A stretch of 10,115 nucleotides of DNA from Rhodobacter sp. GTDB taxonomy: Bacteria; Pseudomonadota; Alphaproteobacteria; Rhodobacterales; Rhodobacteraceae. This document shows, piece after piece, positions 1-5,677 of this stretch (positions are counted from its first letter, which is position 1; each line of letters starts with the position of its first letter). The notes under the pieces are model-generated. The model saw only the letters and a program-made list of their open reading frames with translations, made no database searches and was not told the origin of the DNA. The stretch spans positions 1 to 10,115 of the forward strand of contig JAIXVS010000227.1 of the NCBI GenBank assembly GCA_027482795.1. Reading direction: 5' to 3'. Made by a program: the position numbers and the translations under genes.

Positions 1-336
1 AGCTTGCGCGCGGCGATTGAAAGCTATCCCACCGACGAAAAGGTGGTCGTCTTGGGCACAGGCGGGCTGTCGCACCAATTACAGGGCGCGCGTGCGGGCT
101 ATATCAACCCAGATGAAGACCGCAAATGGATTGCCGATATTGGCCCCAACCCGCAGCGGTATCGCGATATGACCCGCGAAGATTACATTCAGGTGTTCGG
201 CTCTGAAGGGGCCGAACTTATCATGTGGTTGGTGATGCGCGGCTGTATGGACGAGACGGTAAACACCCTATGCCGCCACTACTTTGCCCCCGCCTCTATG
301 ACAGGCGCAGGCATGGTTTTGCTAGAGAACGCCTGA
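1..336 (+). CDS. Class III extradiol ring-cleavage dioxygenase, LigB-type (3' part of gene)
   Basis: Partial gene: the reading frame is open from base 1 and ends with TGA at 334-336, leaving 111 codons of the C-terminal part. The family opens protocatechuate, gallate or related catechols next to the hydroxyls, using Fe(II) in the cytoplasm. Visible signature: G-T-G-G-L-S-H around residue 25 of the fragment and E-G-A-E-L-I-M-W around residues 69-76. From memory of Sphingobium LigB, the catalytic base is His195 and the iron ligand Glu242. Here His25 and Glu72 are also 47 residues apart, so both functional positions look intact. The N-terminal iron histidines lie outside the window. The stop overlaps the start of the YciI-like gene. 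Whether the substrate is protocatechuate, gallate or a methylated gallate cannot be told from this fragment. Confidence 0.85.
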   Translation, partial: SLRAAIESYPTDEKVVVLGTGGLSHQLQGARAGYINPDEDRKWIADIGPNPQRYRDMTREDYIQVFGSEGAELIMWLVMRGCMDETVNTLCRHYFAPASMTGAGMVLLENA

Positions 337-659
337 TGTATTTCCTGATGATTTGCCCGCATCATTCTGGCGCAGATATTGCCGCCCTGCGCGACAGCTT
401 GCGCGCGGCGCACCGCGCTTGGGTGGCATCTGGTGGGGATGGTTTGGCGATTGTGCTAACAGGCGCAGCCCTGTGGAATGAGGCGGGAAGCGGCATTGGC
501 AATTTTGGAATTCTGCGCGCCAAGGATGAGGAAAGCGCCCGCGCCTTTGCCATGGGTGACCCCTTTTATAAGGGCGGGGTTGTCAAACGGGTGGAACTGA
601 CCCGCCTTGCAGATACGTTTCAGGCGGGGCGGATTGATCCGTTGACCCAAGTGATTTAG
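336..659 (+). CDS. YciI-like (YCII domain) small protein
   Basis: A 107-residue protein with the ferredoxin-like alpha/beta pattern of YciI proteins. It has a hydrophobic first strand (MYFLMICP), a helix with R-A-A-H-R-A-W (His26), a strand I-V-L-T-G-A, and the conserved G-D-P-F-Y-K-G-G segment (Asp75) before a final strand. The family's His/Asp pair is seen, which in relatives is proposed to be catalytic, but few members have a known reaction. The start chosen is the ATG at 336-338, which overlaps the dioxygenase stop as TGATG, so translational coupling is likely; no strong Shine-Dalgarno is present. Its position directly after an extradiol dioxygenase suggests a role on a ring-cleavage product (isomerase, lactonase-like or protective). 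That role is inference; the fold call is firm. Confidence 0.75.
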   Translation: MYFLMICPHHSGADIAALRDSLRAAHRAWVASGGDGLAIVLTGAALWNEAGSGIGNFGILRAKDEESARAFAMGDPFYKGGVVKRVELTRLADTFQAGRIDPLTQVI

Positions 660-670
660 GCACAGGTTAC

Positions 671-1627
671 TTAGGCGCGGCGCAGCTGCACCAAATTGCC
701 CCACGGATCAGCCAGCGATACAGCGCTGCCCGCTCGCTTGCCGCCCATATCCAGCATCTTTTCGGCCACCATATCATATGCCGCCTGATCCTTGGCCAGC
801 AGATCGAACGCGGCAAGCCCTGTCACGCTGCCAGACCGTTTCGGCGCGCCGCGGCTTTCCCATGTGTTCGTGGCGATATGGTGGTGATACTGGCCCGTTG
901 AATAAAACGTCGCCCCAGGCAGGCGGGCCGTTACATCGAAATTCATCAGGCCGTTGTAGAATGCCTCTGCCTCTGGAATGCCGCCCACGCGCAGGTGGAT
1001 ATGGCCCACGGTGGTGGTATCTGGCACCTGTGCCAACTCGCTTGCCACACCGCCGCCTGCCATAACAATATCGCGAATATCGGGCGCATTGCTGGCCATT
1101 TTCACCATATCGCCGTCCCATTCCCACTGATCGCGCGGGCGGTCGGCGTAGATTTCGATACCGTTGCCTTCGGGGTCTTGCAGATACAGCGCCTCGCTAA
1201 CCAAGTGATCGGCCGCGCCGACAAATTCTACCTTTGCGTTAATTGCCCGCAGCAGCCAGCGGCCTAAGGCGGGGCGATCTGGCAGCAGGAACGCTGTGTG
1301 ATACAGGCCCGCAAAACCCTGCGGTTCAATTTCAACGCCATCGCGGGCGCGCAGGGTTAGCAGCACGCGGCCCCCCGCGCCAAGCTGCGCCTCGGATGTG
1401 TCTTGGTCAATCACATGCAGGCCGATGGTGCCTTGATAATACCGCACCAGCCCCGCCAAATCGCGCACCAGCAGCACAGGCGCGCCGGGGCGCACGGGCG
1501 CATCGGCGGTATCAGAAAAGCGCAGGGCGCTTTGCGCCGTAGCTGTGTGCATGATCCCTCCTAGGGCGGTGATGGGCGCGGCCAAGGCTGCCCCGTTTTG
1601 CAAAAAATTGCGGCGGTTAAGGGTCAT
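671..1627 (-). CDS. Tat-exported two-domain VOC protein, CatE-like (catechol 2,3-dioxygenase-related)
   Basis: 318 residues. N-terminus MTLNRRNFLQ followed by a hydrophobic stretch and an A-T-A cleavage site near residue 31 form a Tat signal. Two vicinal-oxygen-chelate domains follow: residues ~48-165 (GLYHTAFLLPD with His110; DPEGNGIEIYADRP with Glu158) and ~205-316 (VGHIHLRV with His209/His211; QYHHHIATNTW at 247-256; DPWGNLVQL). These phrases are typical of Bacillus CatE/YfiE-type proteins annotated as catechol 2,3-dioxygenase. The usual His-His-Glu set is not complete within either domain, so metal binding and activity are uncertain. The start at 1627 is supported by GAGGG in the 14-base gap after the upstream intradiol gene and by the signal peptide. 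A second in-frame ATG at 1552 has its own AGGAGG. It is probably co-transcribed with the intradiol dioxygenase gene. Confidence 0.85.
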   Translation of the reverse strand: MTLNRRNFLQNGAALAAPITALGGIMHTATAQSALRFSDTADAPVRPGAPVLLVRDLAGLVRYYQGTIGLHVIDQDTSEAQLGAGGRVLLTLRARDGVEIEPQGFAGLYHTAFLLPDRPALGRWLLRAINAKVEFVGAADHLVSEALYLQDPEGNGIEIYADRPRDQWEWDGDMVKMASNAPDIRDIVMAGGGVASELAQVPDTTTVGHIHLRVGGIPEAEAFYNGLMNFDVTARLPGATFYSTGQYHHHIATNTWESRGAPKRSGSVTGLAAFDLLAKDQAAYDMVAEKMLDMGGKRAGSAVSLADPWGNLVQLRRA

Positions 1628-1641
1628 CTTTGCCCTCTGTG

Positions 1642-2241
1642 CTAAAGCGGTGTCAAATAAATGGTCGGCGCAGGAAACACGGCTGGCGACCCATCTCGGA
1701 TCACCTGCGCCGTGCGATGCGGGCGTTCGCGCGGGGCGGTGTCCAGATAATGCTGGGTGATCAGCGTGGCGAAGCCATCTGCGCTGATGCGGTAATGGAT
1801 ATGCGGTGGGCGGGGCCAATATTCTTTGGGGAAAACCGACAGCACATCGAAACGTCCCATGGCATCTGCCAAAACCGTGCCGCGCATGTCCAAATCGGCA
1901 TCGTTGAAATCGGCGTAATCGCCGTTTTCTTCGGGGTGATACACGCCGCGCCCATCGGTTTGCCAAATTTCCAACTTGGCCCCAGCAATTGGCGCATTGC
2001 CCTCGGCTGCGCTTAGAACTTGGCCCGCAATCCGCATCGCCTCGCCCGTTTTGCCCCAGCGGTTTAGCGTGGCCGTCACAGGCATGTTGCTGATGTAAAA
2101 CGGCCCTTCCATATCGGGCGCAGTTGGAATCATTGCCTGCTGGGCATTCGCGCGCAGGGTAGACAGGCCAAGGCTGGCAGGCAGGGCTGCGGCAAAGGTC
2201 AAAAAGCGGCGGCGGGCGGGGGGGCGTTCAGTCTCGCGCAT
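1642..2241 (-). CDS. Tat-exported intradiol ring-cleavage dioxygenase
   Basis: 199 residues. A twin-arginine signal (ARRRFLTF, residues 9-16; likely cleavage after A-N-A near residue 33) precedes a compact intradiol dioxygenase domain. The family uses Fe(III) held by two Tyr and two His to cut catechols between the hydroxyls, giving muconate-type products. All four ligands are visible: Tyr101 in GRGVYHPEENGDY, Tyr141 in FPKEYWPRPPHIHY, and His147 and His149 in the same segment. The mature part, about 165 residues, lacks the N-terminal helical domain of cytoplasmic catechol 1,2-dioxygenases and is shorter than a protocatechuate 3,4-dioxygenase beta chain. It fits the small exported intradiol group. 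Start ATG at 2241 is preceded by a purine-rich AGGAAAAGAAAG. It is the first gene of a two-gene unit with the VOC gene 14 bases downstream. The substrate is unknown. Confidence 0.9.
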   Translation of the reverse strand: MRETERPPARRRFLTFAAALPASLGLSTLRANAQQAMIPTAPDMEGPFYISNMPVTATLNRWGKTGEAMRIAGQVLSAAEGNAPIAGAKLEIWQTDGRGVYHPEENGDYADFNDADLDMRGTVLADAMGRFDVLSVFPKEYWPRPPHIHYRISADGFATLITQHYLDTAPRERPHRTAQVIRDGSPAVFPAPTIYLTPL

Positions 2242-2298
2242 GTCTTTCTTTTCCTATGTTGAACTGGTGCATCGCGGCAGTTTAACCCGCGTTGGTTG

Positions 2299-2327
2299 TA
2301 TATAGGCGCGCGAATGGCCAGCACCAA
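2299..2327 (-). promoter_or_regulatory. Possible promoter of the intradiol/VOC unit
   Basis: On the - strand, TTGGTG (2327-2322) and TATATA (2304-2299) are separated by exactly 17 bases. Each matches the sigma-70 consensus only in part. The pair lies after the MBL terminator and about 60 bases before the intradiol ATG, where a promoter would be expected. The match is weak enough to arise by chance. Confidence 0.3.
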
Positions 2328-2374
2328 CTCTGCAATTCTGCGCAAGGCTTGTGCTGGGGCGGTGGCGGCGCATG

Positions 2375-2406
2375 AAAAGGGGCGGCGCGCAAGATGCGGC
2401 CGCCCC
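2375..2406 (-). terminator. Rho-independent terminator after the MBL gene
   Basis: On the - strand, GGGGCGGC (2406-2399) pairs perfectly with GCCGCCCC (2386-2379) across a 12-base loop, and TTTT follows directly (2378-2375). A GC-rich 8-bp stem with a U-run, 24 bases after the MBL stop codon, is a standard intrinsic terminator. The U-run is short, so termination may be partial. Confidence 0.6.
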
Positions 2407-2429
2407 CATTGCCTTCGTGCAAGCCTGCG

Positions 2430-3314
2430 TTACGCAGGGAAAGCCGCTGCAACGCTGCGGTCGATGGCAAAGCCAAAGCCCAAGTCTTCGCGGCCCTCCA
2501 GCAGTTTGGCGCGGAATTCTTCGGCATTGGCCGATGCCGCGCGCGCTGCTTCAAAGTGGTCAAGATAGGCCACGGTTGCATCAAATACGCTGGCATCATT
2601 GGCGCTGCCCGATTTGCGGTGGCCTGGAATAACCGTTGCCGCGCCAATACCGCGCAACTGTTCAATGCTTGCACGCCATGCGCCGATGGTGTTGTTTTGC
2701 ACCACTTCTTCCATCCACAGATGGGTGTCGATATAGGCAACATCGGTGGCAATCAGCGTGTTCAGGCTGGGGATATGCACAGGCGTGATCAGCGCGGTAT
2801 CACCTGCCATGGGGGGCAGAATCTCGATCCGCTCGCCTTCCAGCATGATGTGATCGGCGCTTAGCGCTTCGGGCACTACAAAGCGGTCTGCAAACACGCC
2901 AGCAGGCGCGTTGCCCGCGATTTGGCCATGCATCCCGCCCAAAATCTGCGCTAGAATGCCTTGAATATCGGTCTGGGCATAGGCCTTTGCCTGCGGAAAG
3001 CGGTCTAGCAGCACGGGCAGGCCCAAAATGTGGTCGGGGTGGATATGGGTAATCAGAATGCTTTCCAATGTGCGCCCCGAAGCCGCGATCATTTCGGCCA
3101 GCAGCCCCGCATTGCCTGCGGTGAACTGCGCGTCAATCAAAACGGCAGACTTTTCGCCCAAGATCACCGTGCTGTCTACCAATAGACCTGCTTCGTCCGA
3201 GGTGAAAACCTCGGTTCCTTTTGCGGCTGCATGGGCCATGCCTGGCAGCAATGCACCCGCCGCGCCGCCCGCTGCGGCTGCTTTCAGGATGGTTCTGCGT
3301 GTCATAATTTCCAT
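2430..3314 (-). CDS. Tat-exported metallo-beta-lactamase-fold hydrolase
   Basis: 294 residues. MTRRTILKAAAAGGAAG (residues 4-20) is a near-consensus Tat signal with A-H-A cleavage around residue 29. The MBL motif THIHPDH follows (His90, His92, Asp94, His95), then the segment up to VHIPSLNTLIATDVAY with Asp191 as the likely bridging ligand, and IPGHRKSG with His232. The third zinc histidine that relatives carry in a GHTDT-like segment is not seen: the aligned stretch is PMAGDT (Ala170). The family hydrolyses esters, lactones, thioesters or amides; the substrate here is unknown. Start ATG at 3314 is preceded by AAGGG seven bases upstream; the next ATG at 3305 has a poor site. It is divergent from the HxlR regulator, with an inverted repeat in the shared promoter region, so it is probably the regulator's direct target. 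A stem-loop terminator follows. Confidence 0.88.
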   Translation of the reverse strand: MEIMTRRTILKAAAAGGAAGALLPGMAHAAAKGTEVFTSDEAGLLVDSTVILGEKSAVLIDAQFTAGNAGLLAEMIAASGRTLESILITHIHPDHILGLPVLLDRFPQAKAYAQTDIQGILAQILGGMHGQIAGNAPAGVFADRFVVPEALSADHIMLEGERIEILPPMAGDTALITPVHIPSLNTLIATDVAYIDTHLWMEEVVQNNTIGAWRASIEQLRGIGAATVIPGHRKSGSANDASVFDATVAYLDHFEAARAASANAEEFRAKLLEGREDLGFGFAIDRSVAAAFPA

Positions 3315-3336
3315 AATAGTACCCTTTCATGTGTTG

Positions 3337-3351
3337 GTATCTTTTCGATAC
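3337..3351. promoter_or_regulatory. Candidate HxlR operator (inverted repeat)
   Basis: GTATC-TTTTC-GATAC is a perfect 5-bp inverted repeat with a 5-base spacer, in the 124-base intergenic region between the divergent MBL and HxlR genes. HxlR proteins bind as dimers to short inverted repeats near their own promoter. The repeat abuts the TTGACA of the regulator's likely promoter and lies between a - strand TATAGA (3363-3358) and the MBL ribosome binding site, so binding could block both directions. A second small palindrome ATCGAT (3363-3368) is centred about two helical turns away. The assignment is inference from position and symmetry. Confidence 0.5.
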
Positions 3352-3382
3352 TTGACATCTATATCGATTGTATGAGTATGAA
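3352..3382 (+). promoter_or_regulatory. Possible promoter of the HxlR regulator gene
   Basis: A perfect -35 hexamer TTGACA is present at 3352-3357. The -10 is unclear: TATGAA at 3377-3382 is 19 bases away, which is long and only a partial match. The direct repeat GTATG-A-GTATG (3370-3380) falls in the same stretch. A regulated, weak promoter would fit an autoregulated gene. Confidence 0.35.
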
Positions 3383-3438
3383 AAGAAGGCACCTTTTGGT
3401 AACCATTAGAAAACTGCGGCACACAGAAAGAGAATGGC

Positions 3439-3837
3439 ATGGAAAACGGGCAGAATATTGAAACGCAGGCTATGGCGCGGGTGATTTCGCTTGATCCAGC
3501 GACCTGCCCCGTGCGGCAAGTGATGGATGGGCTGGGAGATAAATGGTCGATTCTGGTGATGACGGCGCTGTCAATGTCGCAGCGCCGCTTTTCCGAACTG
3601 CGCCGCGACATTCCCGATGTGTCGCAAAAGATGCTAACCCATACCCTGCGCAAACTGGAACGTGATGGGCTAATCGAACGTATCGTTACCCCCAGCGCCC
3701 CGCCGCGTGTAGATTACCGACTGCGGCCCTTGGGGCAAAGCCTATTTGGGCATTTGGCCTATCTGGCCAAATGGGTCATCGATAACCGCGGCGAAATTGA
3801 CACATCGCGCGCCGCATTTGACGCGCGGTCGGCCTAG
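3439..3837 (+). CDS. HxlR-family winged-helix transcriptional regulator
   Basis: 132 residues with the full HxlR pattern. CPVRQVMDGLGDKWSILVM (residues ~23-41) is the first helix. RRFSELRRDIPDVSQKMLTHTLRKLERDGLI is the helix-turn-helix, followed by the wing with PPRVDYRLRPLG. The Cys at residue 23 is at the position that in several relatives (YodB, QorR, HypR type) senses quinones, aldehydes or oxidants; whether it works so here is inference. Start ATG at 3439 has the purine-rich GAAAGAGA just before it. The gene is divergent from the MBL gene and converges on the alpha/beta hydrolase gene, its stop TAG lying inside a shared CTAG. Likely role: repressor of itself and the MBL gene, with an aromatic or quinone-like signal. 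Confidence 0.93.
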   Translation: MENGQNIETQAMARVISLDPATCPVRQVMDGLGDKWSILVMTALSMSQRRFSELRRDIPDVSQKMLTHTLRKLERDGLIERIVTPSAPPRVDYRLRPLGQSLFGHLAYLAKWVIDNRGEIDTSRAAFDARSA

Positions 3838-4670
3838 GTTGCAAGATTTGCAGTAAAGGCTGTTAAAGCTGCATTAAACTCGGCAGGCTTTTCGATTTGC
3901 GGGGTGTGGCCGCAGTTCTCCAGCACAACCAACTGCGCGCGGCGTGCCAGTTTGGCGGCAGCCTCGCTGTGTTTTAGCGGCAAAACCGCGTCTTGCCGCC
4001 CGTGCATCACCAGCATTGGCACGTCCAATTCAGCCAGTAAGCTATGGCTTTCCTGCCAAACATCAGCGCGTTGACCAAACAGGTTGGTCGTGGCGCGCAA
4101 AGTGGCAACAAAGGCCGCAGAGCCGCCTGTTTTGAACTGATTGCGCAGCATAGCCGCGCGCAGATCGGCACTGACGCAGGATTTATCCCGCACAATCGCC
4201 GACAGGGCCATATCCACGCCCCTTGCGCTGGGCTTATTCATCACCTCGCCCAAAATCGGCAAGGTCATCAGGCGGAACACGGGAAACACATCGCGCCCCA
4301 GCGATGCCGCATTGGCCAAAACCACCCCGCGCACACGCGCGGGTGCCAACCCCGCCAAACGCAAGGACAGCGCCCCACCCATGGAATTACCCGCAGCGAT
4401 AAACTGGTTCAGGCCCAAAGCATCGGCAAAGGCCAGATACCAAGCTGCATAGCTGTTCCAATCCTCGGCGCGGCCTGTCAGGCCAGATAGGCCGTGGTTT
4501 GGCACATCCCACGCAATCAGACGGTGAGTTTTGCCCAAATCATCCAGCTGCGGTTGCCACAATTCCAGCGACCCGCCGATGCCATGCGTCAGCACAATCG
4601 GAACTCCCGCGCCGCCCGTATCGCGATACCGAATTTGCAGGCCGTTTACAGTGATGAATTGATCTTGCAT
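3834..4670 (-). CDS. Alpha/beta hydrolase, meta-cleavage-product hydrolase-like
   Basis: 278 residues, full-length alpha/beta hydrolase. Oxyanion region LTHGIGGS at residues 27-34; nucleophile elbow AGNSMGGA with Ser96; acid Asp227 in HGRQDAVLP; His255 in CGHTPQIEKP. GNSMGG is the elbow typical of C-C bond hydrolases such as MhpC and BphD, but esterases and enol-lactone hydrolases share the overall layout, so the reaction is not settled. No signal peptide is present, so it acts in the cytoplasm. It is the last gene of the importer operon, starting 5 bases after the livM-like stop with a weak AGGT site inside that gene's 3' end; translation is probably coupled. This suggests that it acts on the imported compound or its ring-cleavage product. 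Its TAG overlaps that of the HxlR gene on the other strand. Confidence 0.88.
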   Translation of the reverse strand: MQDQFITVNGLQIRYRDTGGAGVPIVLTHGIGGSLELWQPQLDDLGKTHRLIAWDVPNHGLSGLTGRAEDWNSYAAWYLAFADALGLNQFIAAGNSMGGALSLRLAGLAPARVRGVVLANAASLGRDVFPVFRLMTLPILGEVMNKPSARGVDMALSAIVRDKSCVSADLRAAMLRNQFKTGGSAAFVATLRATTNLFGQRADVWQESHSLLAELDVPMLVMHGRQDAVLPLKHSEAAAKLARRAQLVVLENCGHTPQIEKPAEFNAALTAFTANLAT

Positions 4671-4675
4671 GTTTT

Positions 4676-5677
4676 CTACCTGTCTTGGGACAGCAATTTG
4701 CGCATCGATAACGGCTCGGCGCGGCCCTTATTCAGCCATAGGCCGACAATGCCATTGGGCAGGTACAGGGCGAACAAAATCGCCACAATCCCCACCCCCG
4801 CCATATACCACGCGCCAAAATCGCCAAAGATTTCTTGCAAGGCAAAGAACAACAGCGCCCCTAAAATTGGCCCAATGAACGTGCCAATCCCGCCGACCAG
4901 CACCATAAACAGCATGAACACCGACCATTGCACGCCAAAAGACGTGCGCGGCTGGAAGGTGATGGCTGATGCCAGCCACAGCGTGCCCGCCACCGCGCAG
5001 CCGATAGACGCCAGAACATAAATGCGCTGCTTTACCGCAAAAGTGGTGATGCCAACCGATTCCGCCGCCTCTTCATCATCGCGGATCGCTTGGGCCTGCG
5101 CGCCCGTGCGCCCATGCAGCAGCGCCCATGCGCCCCAAATCATCAGCGTCATGGTGACAAGGGACAACAGATAAATCGTAAGCCGCCGCATTTCGGGCGC
5201 ATAGGCGTTCAGCGCCGTAATCGAGGTGCCTGTTTCCCCTTGGATCAGCGGGTCGAACGACACCATCGAACGGATGGCTTCTGCAATCACCCATGTGGCA
5301 ATGGCAAATTCACCCGCTTTCATGCGCAGCACAAACCATGACATGATCCATGCCACCACACCTGCCGCCAAAGCGCCCAAGAATATGGCGGGAAAGGGGG
5401 GCAGGCCCGCCTCAACCATGCGCACCATAGCATAGCCGCCAAGGCCAATGAACGCCTGCTGCCCCACCGAAACCAGCCCCGCATAGCCTGCCAGCAGGTT
5501 CCACATGGCGGCAAACATAATCAGAATAAACAGATATGTCAGTTTATCCACCACAAGAGCTGATGCCATCAGCGGCAGCACGGCCAGCACCGCAAGTAGG
5601 GCGAGCGCCGCGATCAGGATGCGGCGATCTTGGGCAGGCATGGGCAGGATATGGGCCACAATTTGCGCCTTTGTCAT
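4676..5677 (-). CDS. livM: Branched-chain amino acid-type ABC transporter permease (LivM-like)
   Basis: 333 residues, strongly hydrophobic with about 8-10 membrane segments. Family landmarks: N-terminal MWNLLAGYAGLVSVGQQAFIGLGGYA (the LivM L-x-G-Q-x-A-F-x-G-x-G-A-Y pattern) and the cytoplasmic EAA-type loop AIRDDEEAAESVGI, which contacts the ATPases. The C-terminal VGGIGTFIGPILGALLF follows. The Start ATG at 5677 overlaps the livH-like stop as ATGA, preceded by a GGGGC site. An upstream extension of the frame lies inside the livH-like gene and is not needed. It pairs with the livH-like permease to form the inner-membrane channel. The neighbouring aromatic genes suggest an aromatic or dicarboxylic substrate rather than leucine; the sequence alone cannot show it. 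Confidence 0.93.
   Translation of the reverse strand: MTKAQIVAHILPMPAQDRRILIAALALLAVLAVLPLMASALVVDKLTYLFILIMFAAMWNLLAGYAGLVSVGQQAFIGLGGYAMVRMVEAGLPPFPAIFLGALAAGVVAWIMSWFVLRMKAGEFAIATWVIAEAIRSMVSFDPLIQGETGTSITALNAYAPEMRRLTIYLLSLVTMTLMIWGAWALLHGRTGAQAQAIRDDEEAAESVGITTFAVKQRIYVLASIGCAVAGTLWLASAITFQPRTSFGVQWSVFMLFMVLVGGIGTFIGPILGALLFFALQEIFGDFGAWYMAGVGIVAILFALYLPNGIVGLWLNKGRAEPLSMRKLLSQDR

Larger units (their letters stand above)
2242..2429. other. Non-coding spacer between MBL and intradiol dioxygenase genes
   Basis: 188 bases without a convincing gene. On the - strand it holds, in order of transcription, a GC-rich hairpin with T4 (terminator of the MBL gene), a weak -35/-10 pair, and the leader of the intradiol gene. 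Reading frames through it lack any family signature or ribosome binding site. This layout suggests that the MBL and intradiol/VOC units are separate transcripts. Confidence 0.5.

Noticed and set aside
656..676. Two copies of TTAGGC between the convergent YciI-like and VOC genes
   Set aside because: Six bases repeated once, created mainly by the two stop codons; no further symmetry or terminator hairpin.
671..1966. Longer - strand frame extending the VOC protein upstream to 431 residues
   Set aside because: The extension runs inside the intradiol dioxygenase gene in another frame; the Tat signal and GAGGG site place the start at 1627.
4494..5021. 175-codon + strand frame opposite the hydrolase and LivM-like genes
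   Set aside because: No family signature, no ribosome site, and it lies fully antisense to well-supported genes; typical of GC-rich DNA.
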